DNA of 64,000 nt from Rhodoferax sp. (GCA_029865845.1 JARXAM010000121.1:19442-83441), one strand, 5' to 3'; positions 25,390 to 34,582 are shown, counted from the stretch's first letter. Notes: generated by a model not told the origin, from the sequence alone. Numbers and translations are program-made.

Positions 25390-25992
25390 ATGTCCACCGG
25401 CCCCACCACGCACCTCCTCTACCTCCACGGCTTCCGCTCGTCCCCGCAGTCGCACAAGGCGCAGGCCATGGCGGCGTACATGGCACAGCACTATCCGCAG
25501 GTGCAGTGGTGGTGCCCGCAGCTACCGCCCTCCCCGCGCGCGGCTATGGCGCTCTTGCTGGAAGGCATTGCACACTGGCCGCGCGGCACCATGGCAGTAG
25601 TCGGCTCGTCGCTGGGCGGGTTTTACGCCACCCACATTGCCGAGGTCACAGGCTGCCTGGCACTGCTCATCAACCCGGCGGTAGACCCGGCGCGGGACCT
25701 TGGCAAGTACATCGGTGAGAACGCGCAGTGGCATGCCCCAGACGAGCGCTTTTACTTTTTGCCGGAATACGTGGACGAACTGCGCACCCTGTCTGTCGGC
25801 GCATTGCGGCACCCGCAGCGCTACCGCACCCTGTTGGCCACGGGCGATGAAGTGCTGGACTGGCGCGAAATGCACGCCCGCTATGCGCGCACCCAGGTCA
25901 CGGTGCTGGAAGGCCGGGACCACGCCCTGACAGGTTTCGAAGAGTTTTTGCCGGATTTCGTCCAGTTCATGGGGCTGCGCTCCCGCATTTAG
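25390..25992 (+). CDS. yqiA: YqiA/YcfP-type alpha/beta-hydrolase esterase
   Basis: The 200-aa protein opens with HLLYLHGFRSSPQSHKAQAM, has the nucleophile elbow VVGSSLGGFYATHIAE and a C-terminal EGRDHALTGFEEFLPDF with the catalytic histidine, the standard YqiA/UPF0227 pattern. Members hydrolyse short acyl esters such as acyl-CoA or p-nitrophenyl esters. The start is ATG 25390. It heads a tight run with the RNB ribonuclease (56-bp gap), a TonB-like gene and mtgA. A diverged fragment of the same gene lies at 15.77 kb on the far side of the accessory region. Confidence 0.88.
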   Translation: MSTGPTTHLLYLHGFRSSPQSHKAQAMAAYMAQHYPQVQWWCPQLPPSPRAAMALLLEGIAHWPRGTMAVVGSSLGGFYATHIAEVTGCLALLINPAVDPARDLGKYIGENAQWHAPDERFYFLPEYVDELRTLSVGALRHPQRYRTLLATGDEVLDWREMHARYARTQVTVLEGRDHALTGFEEFLPDFVQFMGLRSRI

Positions 25993-26048
25993 CAGCGTGC
26001 AGCGCCCGCCCTGCGGAGCGGGCCGTTTTGCGGGGACAATCGCTCCCT

Positions 26049-28100
26049 ATGTTTGTACTGTTTGAAGAAGCCGGAAAATTCATGGCCGGTCGTGTCCTGT
26101 CCGAGGCGGAGGCCTCTGCGCAGGTGGAGCTCGATTCGGGCAAGCGCGTCAAGGTGAAGGGCGCCCATATCCTGATCAAATTTGACAAGCCCACCCCGGC
26201 GGAGTTTGTCGCGGCTGCCCAGGCCCAAGCGGCGGGCATTGAGCTGGACATGGCGTATGAATTTGCGCCCGACGAGGAATTTGGCTTTGCCGACTTGGCC
26301 AAAGACTACTTCTCTGCCCAAGCCAGCCAGGCAGAGCAGGCGGGCATGCTATTCAAGCTGTTTGACACCCCGCACTACTTCCGCCGCGCGGGCAAAGGCC
26401 GATTCAAGAAAGCCCCTGCCGACATCATTGCCCAAGCCTTGGCGGCCATTGAAAAGAAACGCCTGCAGGCCGAGCAAATCATCCAGTGGGCACAAGAGTT
26501 GGCCGCTGGCCGCTGCCCCCCGTCCATCCAAGACCATCTGTACAAAATCCTGTTCAAGCCCGACAAAAACGCCCCCGAGTACAAAGCGGTGGTCGAGGCC
26601 AGCCGAGCCACCCACATTGCGCCGCTGGAACTGCTGCAAAAGGCCGGCGCCATTGCCTCGCCCTACCTGTTCCACTGGAAGCGCTTTTTGCTGGAGAACT
26701 TCCCCAAAGGCACCGGCTTCCCCACGATTGCCGCACCGGCCATTGCCGACGAGTTGCCCGTGGCTGCCGTGCAGGCCTTTTCGATTGACGACTCCCAAAC
26801 CACCGAAATTGACGACGCCCTGAGCGTGCAAGGCCTGGGCACCGGTACCGTCACCGTGGGCATTCACATTGCCGCCCCCGGCTTGGCGGTGCAGCCGGGC
26901 AGCCCGGTAGATGCGCTGGGCCGCGCCCGCCTCTCCACGGTCTACATGCCTGGCTACAAGGTCACCATGCTGCCCGACGAGGTCGTGCAAACCTACACAT
27001 TGATGGCGGGGCGGGACTGCCCATCCGTCTCGCTCTACGTTACCTTTAACGAGCCCACGCTGGACATCACCGGCAGCCAGACCAAGCTCGAACGCGTGCC
27101 CATCGCTCACAACCTGCGACACGATCAGCTTGACGGCGTGGTGACTGACGCCTGGCTGCAAGATGCGCACTACGAACCCGCAAACACTCCCGCGCCGCTG
27201 CCCACTTTGCGTAGCGAAATGTCGTTTCTTTACCGCTTGGCAAATAACCTCAAGGCCAAACGTGAAATCGTGCGCGGCAAGCCTGAGACCTTCAACCGCC
27301 CGGACTACAACTTCCGGCTGGTCGAAAACCAGGGCCGTGAACCCGATGGCAGCGAAACCGTGCAGATCAGCATCCGCCAACGCGGTGCGCCGCTGGACTT
27401 GATCGTGGCCGAGGCCATGATCCTGGCCAACAGCACCTGGGGCAGTTGGCTCGCCGAGATGGGCGTGCCTGGCATCTACCGCAGCCAAGCGTCGCTGGCA
27501 CCAGGCGTCAAAGTGCGCATGGGCACCAAAGCCGCGCCACATGCCGGTATCGGCGTCAAAGCCTATGCGTGGGCCACATCACCGCTGCGCCGCTATACCG
27601 ACCTGGTCAACCAATGGCAAATCATTGCCTGTGCGCGCCACGGCAACACTGCGGCACTGGTCGCACCATTCAAACCCAAGGATGCCGAGCTGTTTGCCAT
27701 CATCTCGTCGTTTGACGCGGCCTACAGCGCCTACAACGGCTACCAAGGAGCCATGGAGCGCTTTTGGACCCTGCGTTACGCGCAGCAACACGGCATCACA
27801 GAGCTCACCGCCAGCTTGTTCAAAGACGGCATGGTACGGGCCGACGACATCCCGCTGGTGCTACCGGTATTGGGTGCGCAAGGCCTGCCACGCCACGCCA
27901 AAGTGCGCGTCAAGCTGGGGACCATGGACCTTATCTCCCTGGATGTTCAGGGCACCGTGCTGGAGCGTCTGGACGCCCCCGCCGGGGTGGACTCGCCGGA
28001 TGACGACGACGGCCAAGACGACGATGTGGCCGGCCCGATCGCGATTGCGGTCGATGTGAATGAGGCGCCCGCCACCGAGGGCGATAATCCAGCCCCGTGA
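26049..28100 (+). CDS. RNB-domain exoribonuclease (RNase II/R superfamily)
   Basis: The 683-aa protein contains an RNB catalytic domain that degrades RNA 3' to 5'. The metal-binding signature AFSIDDSQTTEIDDALSV is near residue 245, followed by VGIHIAAPG and later the family's SPLRRYTDLVNQWQ. The N-terminal third is not a classic cold-shock domain. The C-terminal S1-like region ends in an acidic tail (DSPDDDDGQDDDV). It is shorter than RNase R and differs from E. coli RNase II, as for the RNB paralogue common in Burkholderiales, so I give no symbol. The stop overlaps the next gene (GTGA). Confidence 0.88.
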   Translation: MFVLFEEAGKFMAGRVLSEAEASAQVELDSGKRVKVKGAHILIKFDKPTPAEFVAAAQAQAAGIELDMAYEFAPDEEFGFADLAKDYFSAQASQAEQAGMLFKLFDTPHYFRRAGKGRFKKAPADIIAQALAAIEKKRLQAEQIIQWAQELAAGRCPPSIQDHLYKILFKPDKNAPEYKAVVEASRATHIAPLELLQKAGAIASPYLFHWKRFLLENFPKGTGFPTIAAPAIADELPVAAVQAFSIDDSQTTEIDDALSVQGLGTGTVTVGIHIAAPGLAVQPGSPVDALGRARLSTVYMPGYKVTMLPDEVVQTYTLMAGRDCPSVSLYVTFNEPTLDITGSQTKLERVPIAHNLRHDQLDGVVTDAWLQDAHYEPANTPAPLPTLRSEMSFLYRLANNLKAKREIVRGKPETFNRPDYNFRLVENQGREPDGSETVQISIRQRGAPLDLIVAEAMILANSTWGSWLAEMGVPGIYRSQASLAPGVKVRMGTKAAPHAGIGVKAYAWATSPLRRYTDLVNQWQIIACARHGNTAALVAPFKPKDAELFAIISSFDAAYSAYNGYQGAMERFWTLRYAQQHGITELTASLFKDGMVRADDIPLVLPVLGAQGLPRHAKVRVKLGTMDLISLDVQGTVLERLDAPAGVDSPDDDDGQDDDVAGPIAIAVDVNEAPATEGDNPAP

Positions 28101-28957
28101 CGCTGCGCAAACCCACCACACTGCAATGGGCCCTGGGTGTATCCCTCGCGATACACGGGGTGCTATTGACGCTCCGCTTGGTGGACCCCGAAGCCTTTGC
28201 GCGCATGGTGGCCGACCAGCCCTTGGAAGTCATCTTGGTCAATGCGCGGGGCCACGACAAACCCGTTAAGGCCCAGGCCTTGGCCCAAACCTCACTGGCC
28301 GGTGGCGGCGATGTAGACGTGGGCCGTGCCACAAGCCCCTTGCCCGCATCCGCGCTGACCGCTATCGGTGAGTCGCTAGACGTGGACCCGACCCGCAAAG
28401 TGCAAACCCTGCAAGAGCAGCAAAATGTGTTGCTCGCCCAGGTCAAACGCCAACTGGCGGCCTTGGCACAGCCAGAGGCAGGCACACCCACAGAGCGACT
28501 GGACCAGACCGAACGCGAAGAAAAGCGCAAACAGCTCATGAAGCTGTTGGCCGAGATTGAGCGTCGGATCAACCTCGAAAATGCACGCCCCAAAAAGCGG
28601 TATGTGGCCCCGTCTGTACAAGAAAGCGTGTACGCCGTGTACTACGACAACTTCAAGCAACTGGTAGAAGCGCGTGGCACCCAGAATTTTCCGCAAATTG
28701 CCGGCAAAAAACTGTATGGGGAATTGACCATGGTAATCACCATCAACCACGACGGACGCCTGGTGGATACCGAAATCGCACAAGGTTCGGGCAGCACAGC
28801 GCTGGACACACGGGCCGCCGCCATCGTGCGCAGCGCAGGGGCCTTTGGGACATTCACGCCACAGATGCGCAAGGAATTTGATCAACTGGTGGTGGTTTCA
28901 CGCTTTCGGTTTACCCGCGAAGAAACCCTGGAAGCCAAGGTATCGGGGGCCCCATGA
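28097..28957 (+). CDS. TonB-like energy transducer family protein
   Basis: The 286-aa protein has an N-terminal transmembrane anchor (TLQWALGVSLAIHGVLLTLRLV), a charged coiled-coil region (RLDQTEREEKRKQLMKLLAEIERRINLENA) and a C-terminal TonB-type domain (GELTMVITINHDGRLVDTEIAQGSGSTALDTRAAAIVRSAGAFGTFTPQM). The start is GTG 28097, overlapping the RNB stop as GTGA, and the stop overlaps mtgA as ATGA. No exbB/exbD is nearby and the proline-rich TonB spacer is weak, so it may act as a periplasmic scaffold rather than drive iron uptake. Confidence 0.8.
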   Translation: MTLRKPTTLQWALGVSLAIHGVLLTLRLVDPEAFARMVADQPLEVILVNARGHDKPVKAQALAQTSLAGGGDVDVGRATSPLPASALTAIGESLDVDPTRKVQTLQEQQNVLLAQVKRQLAALAQPEAGTPTERLDQTEREEKRKQLMKLLAEIERRINLENARPKKRYVAPSVQESVYAVYYDNFKQLVEARGTQNFPQIAGKKLYGELTMVITINHDGRLVDTEIAQGSGSTALDTRAAAIVRSAGAFGTFTPQMRKEFDQLVVVSRFRFTREETLEAKVSGAP

Positions 28958-29670
28958 AGCAGTTGCTGCGTGGGCTCATGCTGTGTGTGCTGGCCGGCAT
29001 CGCCCTGCAATTATTTTTTGTGCTGCGCATTGCGGCGATGGTGGTGATTGACCCCGAGTCCACCGCATTTGCTCGCTCCGAGGCGTGGCGCTTGGCCCAC
29101 GAGGGCGATACCTTTCGCTGGCGCCAGACATGGGTGCCTTACCGCCTCATTGCCGACCCTCTCAAGCGCGCGGTGATCGCATCAGAGGACGACAGCTTTA
29201 GCCAGCACGATGGGGTCGACTGGGATGCCCTCAAAAAAGCGTGGGCCAAAAACGCAAAGGCAGAACAGCGCGCAGAGCAACGCAAAACCAACAAGCCCCC
29301 GAAAATAGTCGGCGGCTCCACCATCAGCCAGCAGCTCGCCAAAAACCTGCTGCTGTCGGGAGAGCGCACCCTGCTGCGCAAAGGGCAAGAACTGGTGTTG
29401 ACCCTGCTGCTGGAACACCTGCTGAGTAAACAGCGCATTCTGGAGATTTACCTCAACAGCGTGGAATGGGGCGAAGGCGTGTTTGGCGCCGAGGCCGCAG
29501 CCCAACACTACTTTGGCAAGCCCGCCAGCAGGCTCAGCGCGTGGGAGGCGGCCCGGTTGGCCGTGATGCTGCCACGGCCCAAGTTTTTTGAAAAAGTACC
29601 CAACTCCGCCTACCTGGGCAATCGCGCAAGTACCATTTTGTCGCGCATGCCAGACGCCCAACTCCCCTGA
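28954..29670 (+). CDS. mtgA: Monofunctional biosynthetic peptidoglycan transglycosylase
   Basis: MtgA polymerises lipid II into glycan strands without transpeptidation. The 238-aa protein has one N-terminal transmembrane helix and the GT51 motifs: the catalytic glutamate in IASEDDSFSQHDGVDW, GGSTISQQLAKNLLL, RKGQELVLTLLLEHLLSKQRILEIYLN, and EWGEGVFGAEAAAQHYFGK. Length is normal. In many relatives aroE lies directly upstream; here the TonB-like gene does, with a 4-base overlap. Confidence 0.95.
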   Translation: MKQLLRGLMLCVLAGIALQLFFVLRIAAMVVIDPESTAFARSEAWRLAHEGDTFRWRQTWVPYRLIADPLKRAVIASEDDSFSQHDGVDWDALKKAWAKNAKAEQRAEQRKTNKPPKIVGGSTISQQLAKNLLLSGERTLLRKGQELVLTLLLEHLLSKQRILEIYLNSVEWGEGVFGAEAAAQHYFGKPASRLSAWEAARLAVMLPRPKFFEKVPNSAYLGNRASTILSRMPDAQLP

Positions 29671-29727
29671 TCCGTGGCCCTGCGCGAGCCGATGCGCCCG
29701 CGCCCGCTGGCTCTGTATCATCCGCGC

Positions 29728-30339
29728 ATGCTTGCCAAATTGATGGGGTATTTTCTACTCGGCCTGATTCGTTTTTTAACTGGTGCGCAGGCGCGTTGGC
29801 ACGGTTGCCCGCCCAAGGCAGAGCAACGCATCTACTTCGCCAACCACCAAAGCCATGCCGACCTGGTCATGATTTGGGCGGCGCTACCCCAAGAGCTGCG
29901 CCACATTACCCGCGCCATCGCGGCCAGGGATTACTGGACGCAGTCGCCCTTCAAGCAGTGGATCACCACCGCGGTGTTCAACGTCATTTATGTCTCGCGC
30001 GACCGCCGTGCCGACGAAGACCCCTTGGAGCCTTTGATCGAAGCACTGACCCACGGCGACTCCATCATTTTGTTTCCCGAAGGCACGCGGGGGCACACCG
30101 GCGAGCCACAAGCCTTCAAGGCGGGGCTCTACAACCTGGCGTTGCGGTTTCCGCACGTGGTGTTAGTGCCTGCCTGGATTAACAATGTGCAGCACGTCTT
30201 GCCCAAGGGTGAGGTGGTGCCCGTGCCCGTGCTGTGCTCGGTGACCTTTGGCGCACCCATGCAGCTCCATGCGGGTGAGGACCGGCACGCCTTCCTAGAC
30301 CGCGCACGCAACGCCGTGCTAGCCCTTCGCGACGTCTGA
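29728..30339 (+). CDS. 1-acyl-sn-glycerol-3-phosphate acyltransferase (PlsC-like)
   Basis: The protein (203 aa) shows the acyltransferase block I NHQSHADLVM (HX4D), block III LFPEGTRGHTGEPQAFKAG and block IV VPAWINN. It likely acylates a lysophosphatidate on the inner membrane to give phosphatidic acid; the exact acceptor is inferred from the family. The ATG at 29728 (MLAKLMGYFLLGLIRF) gives a single N-terminal membrane helix. It is followed at once by a CdsA-like gene, which uses phosphatidic acid, so the pair form a small phospholipid-synthesis unit. Confidence 0.86.
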   Translation: MLAKLMGYFLLGLIRFLTGAQARWHGCPPKAEQRIYFANHQSHADLVMIWAALPQELRHITRAIAARDYWTQSPFKQWITTAVFNVIYVSRDRRADEDPLEPLIEALTHGDSIILFPEGTRGHTGEPQAFKAGLYNLALRFPHVVLVPAWINNVQHVLPKGEVVPVPVLCSVTFGAPMQLHAGEDRHAFLDRARNAVLALRDV

Positions 30340-30348
30340 CGCTAGCGC

Positions 30349-31338
30349 ATGTATTTCTACCTCAAAAACCTCGATGCCACCGAGCAAATCGGTGCCTTGT
30401 TCGTCATTGTGTTTGGCTTGTTGTTGCTTGCCAGCATGGTGGCATTCGCCATGTCCTTGCAAGAGTTTGATGACGATGAAGCTGGCGAACGAAAGCGGGC
30501 AGAGCGCAAGAACTTTTCTGGCGTGGTACGCACCAGTTGGTTCATGGTGATGGTGTTTTGGGTTGGGTGGCTCAGTGGTCCGCTGGTGGCCATTACGCTG
30601 TTTGCAGGGGTGTCGTTCTTTGCACTGCGCGAATTCCTGACGCTGTCCCCGACGCGGCGCGGCGACCACCGCAGCCTGGTCTGTGCATTTTTCCTGGTGC
30701 TGCCGTTGCAGTATTGGCTGGTGGCAGCACAGCACTTTGACATGTTTGCCGTCTTCATTCCGGTGTTTGTGTTTCTCGCGCTCCCGGTGATCAGCGCACT
30801 GAACAACGATCCGCTGCGTTTTTTGGAGCGCAATGCCAAGCTGCAATGGGGCATCATGGTGTGCATCTATGGCATGAGCCATGTGCCTGCACTGCTGATG
30901 CTGCGCTTTCCCGGCTACAACCACCAAAACGCCTTTATGGTCGTCTTTCTGGTTCTGGTGGTGCAGTTGTGCATGGCCATCCAGCACTTGGTTTCGCGCA
31001 TGCTCCAACGCACTCCGGCGGCGCCCGCCATCAGCCGCAGCTTTAACTGGATCAGTTGGTGGGTGGGGGTGTTCACCGCCAGTGTGTTTGGTGCCTTGCT
31101 TGCCGGCATTACCCCATGGGTGCCAGGCACCGCATTTGCGTTTTCGTTCATCGCCTGCACGGCGGGCTCATTGGGCCACTTTGTCATGAAAGCCCTCAAG
31201 CGGGACCGTGGCATTCCGAGCTGGGGCGGCTCCGTGCGCTCGGTAACCGGAGCTGGGGGCTTGCTAGACCGGGTCGATGCGCTGTGCTTTGCCGCACCGG
31301 TGTTCTTCCACTCCGCCCGCTGGTACTTCGACCTGTAA
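30349..31338 (+). CDS. cdsA: Phosphatidate cytidylyltransferase (CDP-diacylglycerol synthase)
   Basis: The 329-aa membrane protein has about eight transmembrane helices and the CTP-transferase signature GHFVMKALKRDRGIPSWGG...GAGGLLDRVDALCFAAPVFF, matching the S-x-x-K-R-x4-KD...GG-x-LDR-x-D pattern. It converts phosphatidic acid and CTP to CDP-diacylglycerol. It starts 9 bp after the acyltransferase gene, so it is almost certainly co-transcribed. Burkholderiales often have two CdsA paralogues; this one may be the second (CdsA-like) copy rather than the housekeeping gene of the tsf-frr cluster. Confidence 0.85.
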   Translation: MYFYLKNLDATEQIGALFVIVFGLLLLASMVAFAMSLQEFDDDEAGERKRAERKNFSGVVRTSWFMVMVFWVGWLSGPLVAITLFAGVSFFALREFLTLSPTRRGDHRSLVCAFFLVLPLQYWLVAAQHFDMFAVFIPVFVFLALPVISALNNDPLRFLERNAKLQWGIMVCIYGMSHVPALLMLRFPGYNHQNAFMVVFLVLVVQLCMAIQHLVSRMLQRTPAAPAISRSFNWISWWVGVFTASVFGALLAGITPWVPGTAFAFSFIACTAGSLGHFVMKALKRDRGIPSWGGSVRSVTGAGGLLDRVDALCFAAPVFFHSARWYFDL

Positions 31339-31374
31339 GCCATAGGCAGTCACAACACACCCAGAACCCATGCC

Positions 31375-31923
31375 ATGCGTATCTTAGGTATTGACCCCGG
31401 GCTGCGTACCACCGGCTTTGGGGTGGTCGACGTCTACGGGGCCGAGGTGCGCTACGTTGCCAGCGGCACCATCGGAACCCAGCATTTGGACACCCGCGCC
31501 CTGCCCGCCCGCCTGAAGGTGTTGTTTGATGGCATTGGCGAGGTCGTGGAGCGCTACCAACCCGCATGTGCGTCAGTGGAAATTGTGTTCGTCAACGTGA
31601 ACCCTCAATCGACCTTGTTGTTGGGCCAGGCGCGCGGTGCTTTAGTCACGGCCCTGGTGTGCGCCGGACTGCCGGTGGCGGAGTACACCGCGCTGCAGAT
31701 GAAACAGGCAGTGGCGGGCCATGGGCGGGCGCACAAGCACCAGATCCAGGAAATGGTCAAACGCCTGCTGCATTTGCCCGGCTTGCCTGGACCCGACGCG
31801 GCCGATGCGCTGGGCCTGGCCATCACGCACGCCCACGCGGGCAAAGCCATGGCCCTGTTGGCGGGTGCCGACGGAGCGGGCGGCAACGGAAAAGTCCACT
31901 ACCGCGATGGCCGCAGCCAGTAG
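31375..31923 (+). CDS. ruvC: Holliday junction endonuclease RuvC
   Basis: RuvC resolves Holliday junctions by symmetric cleavage in the RuvABC complex. The 182-aa protein has all four acidic active-site positions: D7 in [10 protein letters not shown], the glutamate in SVEIVFVN, and the two aspartates of [16 protein letters not shown]. The [12 protein letters not shown] segment is also characteristic. ruvA and ruvB are not in the window. It starts 36 bp after the cdsA-like gene and is convergent with the small flagellar-like gene. Confidence 0.95.
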   Translation: MRILGIDPGLRTTGFGVVDVYGAEVRYVASGTIGTQHLDTRALPARLKVLFDGIGEVVERYQPACASVEIVFVNVNPQSTLLLGQARGALVTALVCAGLPVAEYTALQMKQAVAGHGRAHKHQIQEMVKRLLHLPGLPGPDAADALGLAITHAHAGKAMALLAGADGAGGNGKVHYRDGRSQ

Positions 31924-31957
31924 CTGGTTCAGGCTCGCCGCAGGGCGGGTTGGAGGT

Positions 31958-32257
31958 TCAGACCTTGGTGTCCAAGAGGGTACCAGCCATGGTGTTGTGG
32001 GTCTTGAACACCGCCAGATTGGCCATCCAGCTATTTTTGGCCTGTAGCTGTGCCACCACATCGTGCTCCAAGGCATGGCCTGCCGTGCTGGCCTCACGCG
32101 GTTGCGTGCTGACGCCACCGCCTGGCTGTGCGGTCTGCACGGTTTCGTGACGCTTGAACCCTTCGGTGCTGAGGTTGGCCACATTGTGGGCACTCGCATG
32201 CAGGCGAGACTGTGCGGCATTCAGGCCAGACAACGCGATCGAGGGCAGCGTGTTCAT
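31958..32257 (-). CDS. Small flagellar rod/hook-like protein (FlgC-type termini)
   Basis: The 99-aa protein has an N-terminal helix IALSGLNAAQSRLHASAHNVANLSTEGFKR, matching the ANNxAN-type terminus of flagellar rod and hook proteins, and a C-terminal helix VAQLQAKNSWMANLAVFKTHNTMAGTLLDTKV like the C-terminal heptads of FlgC. Only about 40 residues separate them, so the central domain of a real rod protein is absent. No other flagellar gene is in the window. It lies just downstream of lpxC with an 8-bp gap, so it is likely co-transcribed with it. Function unknown. Confidence 0.72.
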   Translation of the reverse strand: MNTLPSIALSGLNAAQSRLHASAHNVANLSTEGFKRHETVQTAQPGGGVSTQPREASTAGHALEHDVVAQLQAKNSWMANLAVFKTHNTMAGTLLDTKV

Positions 32258-32265
32258 ACACCAGC

Positions 32266-33189
32266 CTACCAGGCACGCGCCGGTTGGGCAAAGCCCTGGG
32301 GGGCTTGCTTGACGTCTTCAAAGGTGACGACTTCCCACGCTTCGGGGTGGGCCTGCAATGCACGCAAGAGCTTGTTGTTCAGGGCATGCCCCGAACGGCG
32401 TGCACTGTAGGCGGCCAGCAGGGGCTTGCCTACGATGTAGAGGTCGCCGATGGCATCAAGAATCTTGTGCTTCACGAACTCATCGTCATAGCGCAAACCG
32501 TCGGCATTGAGCACCTTGTAGTCGTCCATCACGATGGCGTTGTCCAGGCCGCCGCCCAATGCCAGGCCGTTGGATCGCATCATTTCCACGTCCTTGGTAA
32601 AGCCAAAGGTGCGGGCCCGCGCAATGTCGCGCGAATAGTTGCCGGTGCTCAAATCGAACTCTACCTTTTGGCCGGTGGAGTCCACGGCCGGGTGGTTGAA
32701 GTCGATCTCGAAGGCGAGCTTGTAGCCATGGTAAGGGTCCAACCGTGCCCACTTTTCTTGGGCCCCCGTGGCTTCACGTACCTCTACCGGGCGGGTGAGG
32801 CGGATGAAGCGCCGGGGCGCGTTTTGCAACTCGATGCCCGCGCTTTGCAGCAAAAACACAAACGACGCCGCAGAGCCATCAAGGATGGGCACCTCCTCGG
32901 CCGTGATGTCCACAAAGAGGTTGTCCACCCCCAAGCCAGCGCAAGCCGACATCAAGTGCTCCACCGTGTGCACCTTGGCATTGCCGCAGGAGAGTGTGGA
33001 GGCCAAGCGGGTATCGGTAACCGACTCGGCCGACACCACAATGTCGGGCGCATTCGGCAAATCCACCCGTCGGAACACGATGCCCGTATCCGGTGCCGCA
33101 GGGCGCAGGGTGATCTCGACCCGCTGGCCGCTATGCAGCCCCACGCCGACGGCGCGGGTCAGGGATTTGAGTGTTCGTTGTTTTAGCAC
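32266..33189 (-). CDS. lpxC: UDP-3-O-acyl-N-acetylglucosamine deacetylase
   Basis: LpxC removes the N-acetyl group in the committed step of lipid A synthesis. The 307-aa protein has the zinc motif [17 protein letters not shown], the [10 protein letters not shown] segment with the metal-binding aspartate, and [13 protein letters not shown] with the catalytic histidine. The ORF track runs 144 codons upstream; GTG at 33189 ([21 protein letters not shown]) gives the family's normal start and length. It is the last wall-related gene of the division cluster, 154 bp after ftsZ. Confidence 0.95.
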   Translation of the reverse strand: MLKQRTLKSLTRAVGVGLHSGQRVEITLRPAAPDTGIVFRRVDLPNAPDIVVSAESVTDTRLASTLSCGNAKVHTVEHLMSACAGLGVDNLFVDITAEEVPILDGSAASFVFLLQSAGIELQNAPRRFIRLTRPVEVREATGAQEKWARLDPYHGYKLAFEIDFNHPAVDSTGQKVEFDLSTGNYSRDIARARTFGFTKDVEMMRSNGLALGGGLDNAIVMDDYKVLNADGLRYDDEFVKHKILDAIGDLYIVGKPLLAAYSARRSGHALNNKLLRALQAHPEAWEVVTFEDVKQAPQGFAQPARAW

Positions 33190-33245
33190 GGGTCTATTGT
33201 AAAAGTAGCGCAAAAACGCTTCCAAAGAGCGCGTATTTCGCCAGA

Positions 33246-33298
33246 AACACCGTGGGTCCGGCTGAGCCGGCCCACTGGTGTTGCCCCCAGCAAGGGGG
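33246..33298. repeat. Twin GC-rich hairpins between ftsZ and lpxC
   Basis: AACACC-G-TGGG-CCGGC/GCCGG-CCCA-GGTGTT (33246-33282) forms a long stem with small bulges, and CCCCC/GGGGG (33284-33298) a second short one. Followed by GCGAAGCGACACGCAGTGCGCGTAGCCGGGGGG, it resembles the dispersed intergenic repeats of Comamonadaceae. It could reduce transcription between ftsZ and lpxC, but no proper U-run is seen. Confidence 0.5.
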
Positions 33299-33343
33299 AA
33301 AGCGAAGCGACACGCAGTGCGCGTAGCCGGGGGGTGTGCTACA

Positions 33344-34582
33344 TCAATCTGCCTGCTTGCGCAAGAACGCTGGGATCTCGTAGTCGTCCATGCCACCGCT
33401 GGAAAGTGCATCCACTTTGGCGGCGGCCTGGGTGCGGTTGGTGCGCCACACACTGGGCGTGGCCATGCTGCCGTAGTCCATGCCGCTCGACACCCCGGGC
33501 GGCACGCTCGACCCTGCGCCGCCCACCGGCCCGGCCAGGGTGTGCAGCGTAGGCACCTGGAACGGAACGTTGTCGGTGCCGGTGCGCAGCACCTGCAAGG
33601 GGGGCGCAACGCGCCGTGCACCGTGGTGGCTCAAGCCGGTGGCGATCACGGTGACGCGGATGGCGTCGCCGAGCTTTTCGTCATTCGCCGTGCCATAGAT
33701 CACGTGGGCGTCGGGGGACGCGTAGGCACGGATGGTCTCCATGGCCATCTTGGATTCCTTCAACTTCAGCGAACCCTTGCAAGCCGAGATCAGCACCAGC
33801 ACGCCTTTGGCGCCCGACAGGTCCACACCCTCCAACAGCGGGCAGGCCACTGCTTGTTCAGCGGCAATACGGGCGCGGTCTGGGCCCTGGGCGGTGGCAG
33901 TCCCCATCATGGCTTTGCCGGGTTCGCCCATGACGGTACGCACGTCTTCAAAGTCGGCGTTGATTTCACCCTTGACGTTGATGATCTCTGCGATGCCTCC
34001 CACCGCATTTTTCAGTACGTCGTTGGCGTGGGCAAAGGCATCCTCTTGGGACACGTCTTCGTCCAACACCTCCAGCAGTTTCTCGTTGAGCACCACGATC
34101 AGGGAGTCCACATTGGCCTCCAACTCGGACAGGCCAGAGTCCGCATTGTTCATACGGCGGCCGCCTTCAAAGTCGAAGGGTTTGGTCACTACACCCACGG
34201 TCAGAATTCCCATTTCTTTGGCGACCCGCGCGATCACGGGTGCCGCTCCGGTGCCGGTGCCGCCGCCCATGCCGGCGGTGATAAACAGCATGTGGGCGCC
34301 ATCAATCGCTTGCCGAATGGCGGCCTCGGCGTCCACTGCGGCTTCGCGCCCTTTGTCGGGCTTGCTGCCGGCACCCAAGCCGGTAGCGCCGAGTTGAATC
34401 AGTTTATGGGCACTGCTGCGGCTCAAGGCCTGTGCGTCGGTGTTGGCGCAAATGAACTCCACGCCAGCCACATCGGTGCTGATCATGTGTTCGACCGCAT
34501 TGCCGCCACCGCCGCCCACCCCAATCACTTTGATTTGGGTGCCTTGGTGAAACGCTTCGTGTTCGATCATTTCGATGCTCAT
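33344..34582 (-). CDS. ftsZ: Cell division GTPase FtsZ
   Basis: FtsZ forms the cytokinetic ring. The 412-aa protein has the GTP-binding tubulin motif [22 protein letters not shown], the opening [17 protein letters not shown], the T7-loop region [17 protein letters not shown] and the conserved C-terminal peptide [13 protein letters not shown], which binds FtsA and ZipA. I chose ATG 34582 ([16 protein letters not shown]), preceded by AAGGAG; the track start is 50 codons further up. The 192-bp gap to ftsA is the longest inside the cluster and may hold an extra ftsZ promoter. Confidence 0.97.
   Translation of the reverse strand: MSIEMIEHEAFHQGTQIKVIGVGGGGGNAVEHMISTDVAGVEFICANTDAQALSRSSAHKLIQLGATGLGAGSKPDKGREAAVDAEAAIRQAIDGAHMLFITAGMGGGTGTGAAPVIARVAKEMGILTVGVVTKPFDFEGGRRMNNADSGLSELEANVDSLIVVLNEKLLEVLDEDVSQEDAFAHANDVLKNAVGGIAEIINVKGEINADFEDVRTVMGEPGKAMMGTATAQGPDRARIAAEQAVACPLLEGVDLSGAKGVLVLISACKGSLKLKESKMAMETIRAYASPDAHVIYGTANDEKLGDAIRVTVIATGLSHHGARRVAPPLQVLRTGTDNVPFQVPTLHTLAGPVGGAGSSVPPGVSSGMDYGSMATPSVWRTNRTQAAAKVDALSSGGMDDYEIPAFLRKQAD

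Noticed and set aside
26349-27542. 397-aa minus-strand ORF opposite the RNB gene
   Set aside because: Antisense shadow with no motifs; the plus-strand reading has a full RNB signature.
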